Origin: Solimonas thermocellulolyticum
GTDB lineage: Bacteria; Pseudomonadota; Gammaproteobacteria; Nevskiales; Nevskiaceae
Length of the DNA: 64,000 nucleotides
Direction of reading: 5' to 3'
NCBI RefSeq assembly: GCF_040327995.1
Contig: NZ_JBEPIJ010000006.1
Coordinates: 136,081 to 200,080, forward strand
Position 1 is the first letter of the stretch, and each line of letters begins with the position of its first letter. A model generated the notes under the pieces. That model worked only from the letters and a program-made list of their open reading frames with translations, did not search any database and was not told where the DNA came from. Shown here in pieces: positions 35,784 to 48,077 of this stretch. The translations under genes and the position numbers were made by a program.

Positions 35784-36560
35784 GTGTCTGAGGCGGGCGA
35801 AACCATTGCCTTCGAGCAACCGCTGACCGAGCGGGTGCGCACCTTCCTGCGGCTGGAGTTCTTGTTCAGCCAGCACGAGCACCATCGACAGGACCACAGC
35901 GAGTTCGGCGTGCGTGCGACGCTGCACACCATGCTCGATACGCTCGTGGTGTTGTCGCGTTCGGACTTGAAGAACGACATCCTCAAGGAACTCACCGATC
36001 AACACGCACATCTGACCCGTCTCGCCGCCACGCCGGGCATCGATCGTGACCGGCTCGGCGACATCCTCACGGACATCGCGCGCGCGCAGAACGGCCTGCA
36101 GCAGCTCGCGACCCAGTTTGCGGGCTCGTTGCTGCGCGAGAGCGACTTTCTCAACGGCATCCTCAACCGCTCCGGTATTCCCGGCGGTACCTGCGGCTTC
36201 GACCTGCCGCATTACCACTACTGGCTGTCCCAGCCTTACGAACGCGTGCGCCGCGATCTCGACGCCTGGCGCGCGGACATCAAACCGTTCACCGATGCGA
36301 TCAGCCTTTACCTGCAGCTGCTGCGCACCAGCGTCGAGCCGCGAGCCGCTGATGCGCGCGGCGGCATGTACGTCGTCACCCCGCCGGGGCCGTGTCAATT
36401 GATCCGCGTGCTGGTGGCCAAGCAAGCCGGCGTCTATCCCGAGATCAGCGCCGGCAAGCACCGCTGCACGGTGCGCTTCATGGACGCGCGATCGGCCACC
36501 GGCCGCGCGCAGCAGACGTCCGCGGACATCGGCTTTTCGATCCAGTTCTGCGCGCTGTGA
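35784..36560 (+). CDS. zapD: Cell division protein ZapD
   Basis: A 258-residue protein starting at GTG 35784 after AAGGGGG. The pattern FEQPLTERVRTFLRLEFLF at the N-terminus and DLPHYHYWLSQP and GMYVVTPPGPCQLIRVLV in the middle are diagnostic of ZapD, which bundles FtsZ protofilaments at the Z-ring. ftsZ itself lies about 9 kb away on the opposite strand. Stop overlaps the start of yacG by 4 bases (GTGA). Confidence 0.95.
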   Translation: MSEAGETIAFEQPLTERVRTFLRLEFLFSQHEHHRQDHSEFGVRATLHTMLDTLVVLSRSDLKNDILKELTDQHAHLTRLAATPGIDRDRLGDILTDIARAQNGLQQLATQFAGSLLRESDFLNGILNRSGIPGGTCGFDLPHYHYWLSQPYERVRRDLDAWRADIKPFTDAISLYLQLLRTSVEPRAADARGGMYVVTPPGPCQLIRVLVAKQAGVYPEISAGKHRCTVRFMDARSATGRAQQTSADIGFSIQFCAL

Positions 36561-36781
36561 CCACGGCCAGCGCAACGACCGCTCGCATCGCCGCCTGCCC
36601 GCATTGCGGCAGATCGGCGCGCCTGGATGCGAGCAACCCCTGGCGGCCGTTCTGCAGCGAACGCTGCAAGCTGATCGACCTCGGAGCGTGGTTTAGCGAG
36701 GCGCGCTCGATTCCCGTCGGCGAGGCATCCGATCCCCTGCTCTCTCCGACGCAGCAAATGGCCGAGGACCGCGAATCCTGA
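36557..36781 (+). CDS. yacG: Zinc-binding DNA gyrase inhibitor YacG
   Basis: A 74-residue protein with four zinc-ligand cysteines (Cys 14, 17, 33, 37) in CPHCG and CSERCK, followed by the invariant IDLGAW. In E. coli YacG binds GyrB and blocks gyrase. GTG 36557 overlaps the zapD stop (GTGA), so translation is coupled. Confidence 0.95.
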   Translation: MTTASATTARIAACPHCGRSARLDASNPWRPFCSERCKLIDLGAWFSEARSIPVGEASDPLLSPTQQMAEDRES

Positions 36782-36906
36782 CCGTGCGTGGCATCCCCGC
36801 CGGCAAGACCCTGCCGCACGGCGCATGACCGAGTCGTCGGTGCGGCCGCGAGCCGCGAAGCGTGCCAGCGCGCGGCTGCGGCGCGTGCGCACGTCGTCCC
36901 CCTGGA

Positions 36907-37866
36907 TCATCCCGCTTCAGGCCCGCGCCAATACGCCGAGACGCCGGCAACGCCCTGCGCCCACGCCGCGAAAGCCCGTGGCAGAACCTCGGGCCCGACG
37001 CCGCCGATGGCGTAGACCGGCAGCGCGATGCTGCCGCGCAGCGCGGCGAATCCGTCCCAGCCGAGTGGGGATGTTTCGGGGTGGCTCGGGGTCGGGAGCA
37101 CCGTGCCGAGCACGGCGGCATCGAAACCGAGCGCCGCGGCACGGCGCAGGCCCGCACCATCGTGCACGGAAGCCAGGCGCAAACCTTTGACCGCGGGTGC
37201 CGCGGTGAGCGCCTGCAGCGTGGCGTCCGTGGCATGCCAGCCCGCCGCGCCCAGCGCCGTGACCATCGCCGGATCACGGTCGAGCAGCAGTTGCAGGCCG
37301 TGCTGCGCGGCGCGCGGCAGTAGCCGTGCGGCGAGATCGCGGTAACGCGCGTCGTCGAGCGTGGGCAGGCGCAGGCGCAGCAGGGCGCCGGGTGGCAGGT
37401 GTCCGAGCCCGGCAAGGATCTCGTCGGCGCGCGCCGCGGGCGGCGTGAAGACGTAGTGCTCGGGCAGGGTCAAGGCACGCACGATCGGCGCCACGGTCGG
37501 CAACGCCTGCGGCCATGCCGCCAGCGCTGACGGTGCGACCCAGCGCAGCGTCTGGCCCTCGCGCGGCTGCGGCTCACCATCGAAGGCGTCGACGCGCCAG
37601 GTTTCGAGCACGACGCTGCGGTTGCTGTACTCGTGGCGAAAGCGGATCAGCGGCCGCGCCGCGCGCACGCGCACGCCGAGTTCCTCCTCGATCTCGCGCG
37701 TCAGTGCGTCGATCGCGGTCTCTCCCGGTTCGATCTTGCCGCCGGGAAACTCCCACCAGCCGGCGGCGATCTTGCCCGCTGGCCGCTGCGTGAACAGCAC
37801 CTCGCCGCCGGGCCGGCACAGCACCCCGGCCGCGACGTGGATCAGCGGGCGTGCCGGGGCCGTCAC
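36907..37866 (-). CDS. Nudix hydrolase fused to ThiE-like domain
   Basis: A 319-residue two-domain protein. Residues 8-130 form a Nudix hydrolase with the box G43-x5-E49-x7-REUxEExGU ending at 65 (MutT type, removing oxidised nucleotides such as 8-oxo-dGTP). Residues about 135-319 resemble a TIM-barrel thiamine-phosphate synthase (HATDATLQALTAAP, GFDAAVLGTVLPTPSHP, PVYAIGGVGPEVLP), though the catalytic DDR-type residues of true ThiE are not obvious. This fusion next to argJ/secA is known in gammaproteobacteria. The second domain may be non-catalytic. Confidence 0.9.
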   Translation of the reverse strand: MTAPARPLIHVAAGVLCRPGGEVLFTQRPAGKIAAGWWEFPGGKIEPGETAIDALTREIEEELGVRVRAARPLIRFRHEYSNRSVVLETWRVDAFDGEPQPREGQTLRWVAPSALAAWPQALPTVAPIVRALTLPEHYVFTPPAARADEILAGLGHLPPGALLRLRLPTLDDARYRDLAARLLPRAAQHGLQLLLDRDPAMVTALGAAGWHATDATLQALTAAPAVKGLRLASVHDGAGLRRAAALGFDAAVLGTVLPTPSHPETSPLGWDGFAALRGSIALPVYAIGGVGPEVLPRAFAAWAQGVAGVSAYWRGPEAG

Positions 37867-37965
37867 GCAGCACCGCTGCGCGCCGGCGAGCGCCCGAAAC
37901 GAGGGGCGGCGCGGCAGGCCCGGACGCTCACGAGCACCGCGCCGGAGACGGCGTCACCGATGTGC

Positions 37966-39186
37966 TCACGTGCGGTATTCGGCGTTGATCTTCACGTAGT
38001 CGTAGCTGAAGTCGCAGGTCCAGATGCGCGCGCGCGCATCACCGCGGCCGAGATCGACGCCGATGGTGAACTCCGGCTTGGCAACCACCGCAGCGCCGCG
38101 CTCCTCGCGGTAGTCCGGATGCGGCTCGCCGTTTTCGAGCAGAATCACCTCGTCGAGCTTTACGCCGACACGCGCCGGATCAAGGCCATCGACACCGGCC
38201 TTGCCGATCGCCATGACGATGCGCCCCCAGTTGGCGTCACCGGCGAACATCGCCGTCTTCACCAGCGGCGAGTTGGCGATCGCATAGGCGACCTGGCGCG
38301 CCTCGGCCGTGCTGGCGGCGCCGCCGACCTCGACGGTGATGAAGCGCGTCGCGCCCTCGCCGTCGCGCACGACCGCGTGCGCGAGCTCGATGCACACCGC
38401 GCGGATGGCATCGAGCACGATGTGATAGTCGGCGTCGCCACGCTCGATGTCGTGCGTACCGACCTTTGCCGTCGCACACAGCACGCAGGCGTCGTTGGTG
38501 GAGGTGTCGCTGTCGACGGTGACGCAATTGAACGAGTCATCGACGGCGGCACGCAACGCCGCGTCGGCGGCAGCCGGCGTGAGCCGCGCATCGGTGGCGA
38601 CGAATGCCAGCATCGTCGCCATGTGCGGCTCGATCATGCCGACGCCCTTGGCGATGCCGGTGACCGTAACCTCGCCCTGCGCGGTCCGCACGCGCCGGCT
38701 CGCGCCCTTGGGCACGGTGTCGGTGGTCATGATCGCGCGCGCCGCGGCAAGCCAGGCATCCGGCGCCAGTGCGGCCACGGCCCTGGGGATCGCCTCGCCG
38801 ATGCGCTGCACCGGCAGGCGCTGCCCGATCACGCCGGTCGAGAACGGCAGCACTTCTTCGGGCGCGCAGCCGAGCGCGGCGGCGAGCGCGGCCGTCGTCG
38901 CGCGCGCATCGTCGAGCCCGCCGCGACCGGTCGCGGCATTGGCATTGCCGGCGTTCACCAGCAGTGCGCGCTGCGCCGCCGTCCGCGAAAGACGTTCGCG
39001 GCACAGCCGCACCGGTGCGGCCGCAAACGCGTTTTGCGTGAACACGCCGGCGACGCGGCTGCCGGGTGCCAGCTCGATCACCAGCAGGTCTTTTCGACCC
39101 GGCTTCTTGATCGCCGCCTCGGCGGTACCCAGGCGCACGCCGGCGACCGGCCACAGCGCGGAAGGTTCAGAGAGGTTGACGGCCAT
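37966..39186 (-). CDS. argJ: Bifunctional ornithine acetyltransferase / N-acetylglutamate synthase ArgJ
   Basis: A 406-residue enzyme of the cyclic arginine pathway. The self-cleavage site GMIEPHMATML has nucleophile Thr 191; the alpha chain ends before it and the beta chain follows. FTQNAFAAAPV and NAGNANAATG near the N-terminus and the C-terminal TCDFSYDYVKINAEYRT are typical. ATG 39186 has GGAG nine bases upstream; an earlier GTG at 39201 is less likely. It lies 81 bases downstream of secA. Confidence 0.95.
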   Translation of the reverse strand: MAVNLSEPSALWPVAGVRLGTAEAAIKKPGRKDLLVIELAPGSRVAGVFTQNAFAAAPVRLCRERLSRTAAQRALLVNAGNANAATGRGGLDDARATTAALAAALGCAPEEVLPFSTGVIGQRLPVQRIGEAIPRAVAALAPDAWLAAARAIMTTDTVPKGASRRVRTAQGEVTVTGIAKGVGMIEPHMATMLAFVATDARLTPAAADAALRAAVDDSFNCVTVDSDTSTNDACVLCATAKVGTHDIERGDADYHIVLDAIRAVCIELAHAVVRDGEGATRFITVEVGGAASTAEARQVAYAIANSPLVKTAMFAGDANWGRIVMAIGKAGVDGLDPARVGVKLDEVILLENGEPHPDYREERGAAVVAKPEFTIGVDLGRGDARARIWTCDFSYDYVKINAEYRT

Positions 39187-39267
39187 GCCTTGAGTCTCCA
39201 CTCCAGTTTGCGGTTTTTAGCCGGAAAGCCGCTCGGCTCGTCTGGAAACTCCCAACTGGACACCGTG

Positions 39268-42042
<2,775 letters not shown>

Positions 42043-42165
42043 AGCTTTCAGTGGTGGAGCCTGCGCGCGCGCGCAACGGCAAGGGTCGACTCAAGGCCGC
42101 GTATTATGCCCTTGTTGCGGCGGTCCTCGTCCGATTCAAGCCTTGGCCGCCATCGCGCCGCGCTT

Positions 42166-43110
42166 TCAGCGCGCTGCGCGGATGTACTGCTCGGGGTTGA
42201 CCATCACGCCGTTGAACAGCACCTCGAAGTGCACGTGAGGCCCGGTGGCGCGCCCGGTCGAGCCGAGCCGCGCGACCGGCTGGCCTTTGTTCACCCGATC
42301 GCCCGGCTTGACGAGGATCACGCTGTTATGGCCGTAACGGGTGGTGTAGCCGTTGCCGTGATTGATCTCGACCAGGTTGCCGTATCCGTCGCGGGCGCCG
42401 GCCTCGGTGACGATGCCGGCGGCGACGGCGAGCACGTTCGAACCGGGGCGACCGGCGAAGTCGATCCCCAGGTGCCGCGTGCGCCGGCCGGTGAACGGAT
42501 CGGTACGCACGCCGAACAGCGAACTGATCCAGCCGCCCTCGATCGGCCAGCCCGAAGGCCGCACTTCGTTTTGCAGCCGGCTCGCCAGCAAAAGGTCTTC
42601 GAGTACGCGGAACTGGCGCTCGCGATCGGCGAGTTGACGCTCGAAGCTGCCCAGGGACAGCAGCAGGGAATCCAGGCCGGTCTCGGGCAAACTCGCGGAC
42701 TCCGGACCGCCGACCGGCGGCTGCTCGCCGAAGCTAAACTCGCCGCTGTCCAGGCCGGCGATCTCGGTCAGACGCTGGCCGGCCGCATCCAGGCGCATGA
42801 CGTGCGCCTGCAGCTGCGCGATGCGCCGCGCCAGCGCCGCCGAGTTACGTTCGGCCTCGGCACGGGCCTGCTCCAAGGCGGCGCGCTGCGTCCTCACTTC
42901 GCTCGACCAGCGCTCGAGCAGGGCGGTGGACAAATCGGAGCGCCGCTGCGGTTCGTCGCCCAGCCCTGCGGCCAGCCATCCCGCACCGAAACCGAAACTC
43001 AGTAGGATGGCGGTCACGACCAAGGCCGGCAGCCAGCACAGCGCGCGGCGCGGATCCAGCGCGAAGCGCCAGGTACGGCCACGCTTGTGGCTGACGACGA
43101 TGATGTCCAT
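42166..43110 (-). CDS. M23-family peptidase (LytM domain), membrane anchored
   Basis: A 314-residue protein: cytoplasmic basic N-terminus, membrane helix (LCWLPALVVTAILLSFGFGAG), coiled-coil (about 65-115) and a C-terminal LytM/M23 domain with zinc ligands His 213 and Asp 217 (HLGIDFAG) and H-x-H at 292-294 (GPHVHFE). The active-site residues are intact, so it may cut cell-wall cross-links rather than only activate amidases. It lies between dciA and secA, the usual place for this gene in gammaproteobacteria. Its ATG is nine bases from that of the divergent dciA. Confidence 0.92.
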   Translation of the reverse strand: MDIIVVSHKRGRTWRFALDPRRALCWLPALVVTAILLSFGFGAGWLAAGLGDEPQRRSDLSTALLERWSSEVRTQRAALEQARAEAERNSAALARRIAQLQAHVMRLDAAGQRLTEIAGLDSGEFSFGEQPPVGGPESASLPETGLDSLLLSLGSFERQLADRERQFRVLEDLLLASRLQNEVRPSGWPIEGGWISSLFGVRTDPFTGRRTRHLGIDFAGRPGSNVLAVAAGIVTEAGARDGYGNLVEINHGNGYTTRYGHNSVILVKPGDRVNKGQPVARLGSTGRATGPHVHFEVLFNGVMVNPEQYIRAAR

Positions 43111-43119
43111 CACGATTTC

Positions 43120-43491
43120 ATGAGCCCCGAACGATCCGACCCCCGCCCCATCCAGCAAATCCTGCGTCAGCACACGTCGATGGCCGGCGCCACCTTGGCG
43201 CGCGCCGAGCAAATCGCCGGCATCAATCGCAGCCTGCGCGACTGGCGCGACGCGCCGTGGATCCGCGACGTCCGTATCGCCAACCTACGCGGCGACACCG
43301 TCGTGGTCTACGCCACATCGGCGGCGGCGCTGGTCCCGCTACGGGGCCTCGCCCCGTCCCTGCTGACCTGGCTGCAGACGCGCTACCAGATCGCTTGCAC
43401 CCGCATCGAAACCAAGGTCAGACCCGCGCCGCAACGAACGCACGGCCGAGTGTATCGGCCACCGCCGCCCGAGCGCAAGCCAAGTGGCTGA
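43120..43491 (+). CDS. DciA-like DUF721 protein
   Basis: A 123-residue protein with the DUF721 pattern PIQQILRQHTSMAGATLARAEQ then WIRDVRIANLRGDTVVVYAT, and a basic, Pro-rich C-terminus (RPAPQRTHGRVYRPPPPERK). DUF721 proteins include DciA, the replicative helicase operator of bacteria lacking DnaC. The start is set at ATG 43120; a GTG at 43087 in frame would extend the protein by 11 acidic residues into the divergent gene. There is no Shine-Dalgarno before ATG 43120. Confidence 0.8.
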   Translation: MSPERSDPRPIQQILRQHTSMAGATLARAEQIAGINRSLRDWRDAPWIRDVRIANLRGDTVVVYATSAAALVPLRGLAPSLLTWLQTRYQIACTRIETKVRPAPQRTHGRVYRPPPPERKPSG

Positions 43492-43531
43492 AACTGCGGC
43501 TTTTCCCTGACTGGCGGATCAGTATCGTGAT

Positions 43532-44452
43532 TCAGGCGGCCGCGGCGGCACCGCGGACGAAACGGATCGGGGCCGGCTGCGCCGCGTCCTCGAAGGTCAC
43601 GATCTCATAGGCGGCCGCGTCGTCGAGCACTGCCCGCACCAGCTTGTTGTTGAGGGCGTGCCCCGACTTGTACGCGGTGAACGCGCCGATCACCGGATGC
43701 CCCAGCAGGTACAGATCACCGATCGCATCGAGGATCTTGTGGCGCACGAACTCGTTGTCGTAACGCAGCCCATCGTGGTTGACGACGCGGTAATCGTCGA
43801 GGGCGACGACGTTGTCGAGGCTGGCTCCCAAGCCGAGGTTCGCGGCACGCAGCGTGTCCAGCTCACGCATGAAGCCGAAGGTACGCGCCCGGCTGACCTC
43901 GCTGACGTAGCTGGCGGTGGAAAACTCCACGACCGCGCTTTGCGCGCTGGCGCGCAAGGCCGGATGCCGAAAATCGATGGAAAACGACAGCCGGAAGCCG
44001 TCGTAGGGTTCTAAGCGCGCCCATTTGTCGCCTTCCGCGACCTGCACCGGCTGGCGGATACGCAAGAAGCGCTTCGGCGCGTCCTGCTCGTGGATGCCGG
44101 CGGATTGGATCAGGAACACGAAGGGACCGGCGCTGCCGTCCATGATCGGCACCTCCGGCGAAGACAGCTCGACCACACAGTTGTCGATGCCCAGACCAGC
44201 GAAGGCCGACATCAGATGCTCGATGGTCATGACCTTGGCGCCGTCGTCCGCCACCAGGGTGCTGCACATCACCGCTTCGCGCAGCAGGTAGGCATCGGCC
44301 GGCACTTCGGCGACCGGCTGCAGATCGGTACGGCGAAACACGATGCCGGTATCCGGTCCGGCCGGCAGCATGGACATGTAGACCTTGCGGCCCGAATGCA
44401 GGCCGATACCACTGGCGCGAACCGCCTGCTTGAGTGTGCGTTGTCTGACCAT
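43532..44452 (-). CDS. lpxC: UDP-3-O-acyl-N-acetylglucosamine deacetylase LpxC
   Basis: A 306-residue zinc hydrolase committing to lipid A synthesis. Zinc ligands are His 79 (TIEHLMSAFAG), His 238 and Asp 242 (HKILDAIGDL), with Glu 78 and His 265 (YKSGHALNNK) as catalytic residues. GASLDNVVALDDYRVVN is a conserved family block. GAGGCGA lies just before ATG 44452. A strong terminator sits about 25 bases upstream, see that entry. Convergent with dciA across 40 bases. Confidence 0.97.
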   Translation of the reverse strand: MVRQRTLKQAVRASGIGLHSGRKVYMSMLPAGPDTGIVFRRTDLQPVAEVPADAYLLREAVMCSTLVADDGAKVMTIEHLMSAFAGLGIDNCVVELSSPEVPIMDGSAGPFVFLIQSAGIHEQDAPKRFLRIRQPVQVAEGDKWARLEPYDGFRLSFSIDFRHPALRASAQSAVVEFSTASYVSEVSRARTFGFMRELDTLRAANLGLGASLDNVVALDDYRVVNHDGLRYDNEFVRHKILDAIGDLYLLGHPVIGAFTAYKSGHALNNKLVRAVLDDAAAYEIVTFEDAAQPAPIRFVRGAAAAA

Positions 44453-44475
44453 TCGCCTCGAAGGTGCCGGAATCG

Positions 44476-44507
44476 AAAAAGAGCGCCGTGCGACCGCGCA
44501 CGGCGCT
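44476..44507 (-). terminator. Strong intrinsic terminator between ftsZ and lpxC
   Basis: On the minus strand an 11-bp perfect stem (arms 44497-44507 and 44482-44492), 4-base loop ACCG on the plus strand, then C and five T (plus-strand A 44476-44480). It lies 177 bases after the ftsZ stop and 24 bases before the lpxC ATG, leaving no space for an lpxC promoter after it. Confidence 0.9.
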
Positions 44508-44520
44508 GTTGTGACCGCCG

Positions 44521-44529
44521 ACTTTAACA
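44521..44529 (-). promoter_or_regulatory. Possible extended -10 element for lpxC
   Basis: TGTTAAAGT on the minus strand reads as TGn plus TAAAGT (four of six matches to the -10 consensus). A start near 44514 would place the terminator hairpin at the very beginning of the lpxC leader. No -35 element is clear. Confidence 0.3.
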
Positions 44530-44646
44530 CGGGTTCAGTGGCGCTCCGATCCGACGGCGGGAACCGCCGGATCGGATGAGCCCTCGCTGAACCTGCGGCG
44601 TTCCGCGGCCTGACCGCGTCCATGGTCGCCGGTTCATCCAGCGACC

Positions 44647-44684
44647 AGGCCTTCAATCGGCCAGGCCTTCAATCGGTCAAGCCT

Positions 44685-44694
<10 letters not shown>
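44647..44694. repeat. Triplicated 16-bp direct repeat at the ftsZ stop
   Basis: Three abutting copies (44647-44662, 44663-44678, 44679-44694) of a 16-mer with core GCCTTCAATCGG on the plus strand, differing at one to three positions. The third copy contains the last codons and TGA of ftsZ; the two others repeat that end into the intergenic space. Unit length is not a multiple of three. Confidence 0.95.
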
Positions 44695-45905
<1,211 letters not shown>

Positions 45906-46021
45906 GTCACTGCTCCTGCGCCGTCTGGCGCGCTGTGTTCCTGTCACCCGTCGCAGGGGTCGATGCTTGATCGTCACCGAACCGGCCTGCTGTTTTTTTG
46001 TATCTATTACGCCGCAAATCT

Positions 46022-46050
46022 ACCGTAATCCTTCACTGTTTGAATGTCAA
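46022..46050 (-). promoter_or_regulatory. Possible ftsZ-specific promoter in an AT-rich leader
   Basis: On the minus strand TTGACA (46045-46050) is a perfect -35, with TACGGT 17 bases on (46022-46027) as a weak -10. A second TATTGAC lies 14 bases upstream (46060-46066). Surrounding bases 45990-46080 are strikingly AT-rich compared with the rest of the window and carry a T7 tract. Confidence 0.45.
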
Positions 46051-46074
46051 TAAAAATCCGTCAATAATCTCTAG

Positions 46075-47304
46075 TTAAAAACTTCCTCTGAACCAATCTC
46101 CGGCCCGTTGCAGCCAGTAGCCGAAACCCTGCATCGGCGTCGGCGCCGGTTGCGGGCGGCTCTGCCGGCCATACAGCAACAGTCCGATCGCCGTCGCATA
46201 GGCGGGATCGCGGGTGATGTCCTTGAGTCCGTCGACGTTGTGCGGCGTACCCAGACGCACGGACAGGTCGAACACCTCCGCGGCGAGCTCGACCACGCCC
46301 GGCATCTGCGCCGAGCCGCCGGTGAGCACGATGCCGCCGGCGATCATGTCGAACCAATCGGCGCGCACCAGCTCACGCCGGATGAAGTGGAACAGCTCCT
46401 CGTAGCGCGGCTTGATGACCTCGGCCAGCGTCAGGCGTGACAGACGTCGCGGCGGCTGTTCGCCGACACCCTTGACCTCGATCTCTTCATGACCGGCGGC
46501 GTACTGCGGCAGGGCGACGCCGTGCTTGAGCTTGAGTTCTTCGGCGTACGGCCCCGGCGTGCGGAACGCGACGCTGATGTCGTTGGTGACCTGGTTGCCG
46601 GCGATCGGCAGCACGGCGGTGTGGCGGATCGTGCCGCCCTTGAACACGGCGATGTCGGAGGTGCCGCCGCCGATGTCGACCATGCACACACCGAGATCGC
46701 GCTCGTCGGGCAGCAGGGTCGCGTAGCTCGACGCGAGGTGCTGCAGGATCAGCTTGTCGACCTTCAGGCCGCAGGACTCGACGCATTTGTAGATGTTCTG
46801 TGCCGCCGAGATCGACCCGGTGACGATGTGCACCTTGGCCTCGAGACGCACGCCATGCATGCCGACTGGATCCTGGATGCCCTCGCGGCCGTCGATGACG
46901 AACTCCTGCGGAATCACGTGCAGGATCTTCTGGTCCGCGGGAATCGCGATCGCGCGTGCGGCGTCCATCACGCTGTCGACGTCGCGCTCGCTCACCGCGC
47001 CGGCGCGCACCGGCGCGACGCCGGTCGAATTGAGGCTGCGGATGTGCGTGCCGGAGATGCCGACGTAAACCGACTTGGCGCTGCAGTTCGCCATCAACTC
47101 GGCCTGCTCGATCGCGCGCTTGATCGCTTGCGTGGTCAGTTCGATGTTGACGACGTCGCCGCGGTTCATGCCGCGCGAGACGTGTTTGCCGCTGCCGACG
47201 ATCTCGACCCGTCCGTCGGGGGTGACCTGCCCGATCACCGCCACGCATTTGGACGTGCCGATGTCCAATCCGACCAGCAGGCTGCGTTCTTCGCGTCGTG
47301 CCAT
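46075..47304 (-). CDS. ftsA: Cell division protein FtsA
   Basis: A 409-residue actin-fold membrane tether for FtsZ. ATPase motifs are LLVGLDIGTSKC (phosphate 1), VDIGGGTSDIAVF (phosphate 2) and GGIVLTGGSAQMPGV (adenosine). The C-terminal amphipathic helix GFGYWLQRAGDWFRGSF is the membrane-targeting sequence. It starts 5 bases after the ftsQ stop. Confidence 0.97.
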   Translation of the reverse strand: MARREERSLLVGLDIGTSKCVAVIGQVTPDGRVEIVGSGKHVSRGMNRGDVVNIELTTQAIKRAIEQAELMANCSAKSVYVGISGTHIRSLNSTGVAPVRAGAVSERDVDSVMDAARAIAIPADQKILHVIPQEFVIDGREGIQDPVGMHGVRLEAKVHIVTGSISAAQNIYKCVESCGLKVDKLILQHLASSYATLLPDERDLGVCMVDIGGGTSDIAVFKGGTIRHTAVLPIAGNQVTNDISVAFRTPGPYAEELKLKHGVALPQYAAGHEEIEVKGVGEQPPRRLSRLTLAEVIKPRYEELFHFIRRELVRADWFDMIAGGIVLTGGSAQMPGVVELAAEVFDLSVRLGTPHNVDGLKDITRDPAYATAIGLLLYGRQSRPQPAPTPMQGFGYWLQRAGDWFRGSF

Positions 47305-47309
47305 GGTGT

Positions 47310-48077
47310 TCAGTTCCCTTGGTTACCGGCAGCAGGCTCGCGCCAACCCACCGAGAATCCGTTCGTGTAGCGCAGATCGATGTGCTCGACGTCCGGCATC
47401 TGCGCTGCCAGCGCGCGCGCCGCCGGCCCGAGCAGCATGTCGACGCCCTGAAGCGGATCGTTGCGGCCGAAGCGCAGCTCGATGCCGTCGACGGTGGTCG
47501 CGGTCCAGTCGCCACGCGCGTCCAGACGCAGGCCGGCGAGCGCGAAGCGTGTGCCTTCCAGCTTCGCGGCGAGCTGCGTGAACATCGTCAGCACGCGCCG
47601 CTCGCTGCCCTCGGGGCCGGCGAGCCGCGGCAGCGTGGCGGCGACCTCGCGGCCGGCGGGATCGAAACGCGTGCCGTCGACATCGAGCAACAGGCCGCCA
47701 TGCCAGTGCGCCGCTGGCTCGCGCTCCCAGACGCGCACCCGCACCGTTGCCGGCCACTCGCGCTCGACGCGCGCACGCGCCACCCACGGCAGTGCGGCGG
47801 CGGCCCGCTGCACGGCCTTGAGATCGACTTCGAAGAAGCGGCTCTGCAGCAGCGGCCGCAGCGCGCGATCGAGCTCGGCCGGATCGATCCACTCGAAGCG
47901 CGCCTGCACCTGCAGGCGTGCCACCGGCGCAAGGCCGGTGAACTGGAAGAAGGACCAGACCGCCGCCACTGCGCCGAGCAACGCGCCCGAGCCGAGCATG
48001 AAGCGCGACAGCCGCGACGGGGCCGGCATCTGGTCGTCGCGCATGGGGGCATCAAGGCTCATGACCATCACCGTCAT
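47310..48077 (-). CDS. ftsQ: Cell division protein FtsQ
   Basis: A 255-residue bitopic protein. A membrane helix (LGSGALLGAVAAVWSFFQF) is followed by the POTRA domain (LQVQARFEWIDPAELDRAL, then WVARARVEREWPATVRVRVW) and the FtsQ beta domain. It links FtsB/FtsL to early division proteins. ATG 48077 overlaps the ddl stop (ATGA); ATG 48062 is an alternative. Confidence 0.95.
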   Translation of the reverse strand: MTVMVMSLDAPMRDDQMPAPSRLSRFMLGSGALLGAVAAVWSFFQFTGLAPVARLQVQARFEWIDPAELDRALRPLLQSRFFEVDLKAVQRAAAALPWVARARVEREWPATVRVRVWEREPAAHWHGGLLLDVDGTRFDPAGREVAATLPRLAGPEGSERRVLTMFTQLAAKLEGTRFALAGLRLDARGDWTATTVDGIELRFGRNDPLQGVDMLLGPAARALAAQMPDVEHIDLRYTNGFSVGWREPAAGNQGN

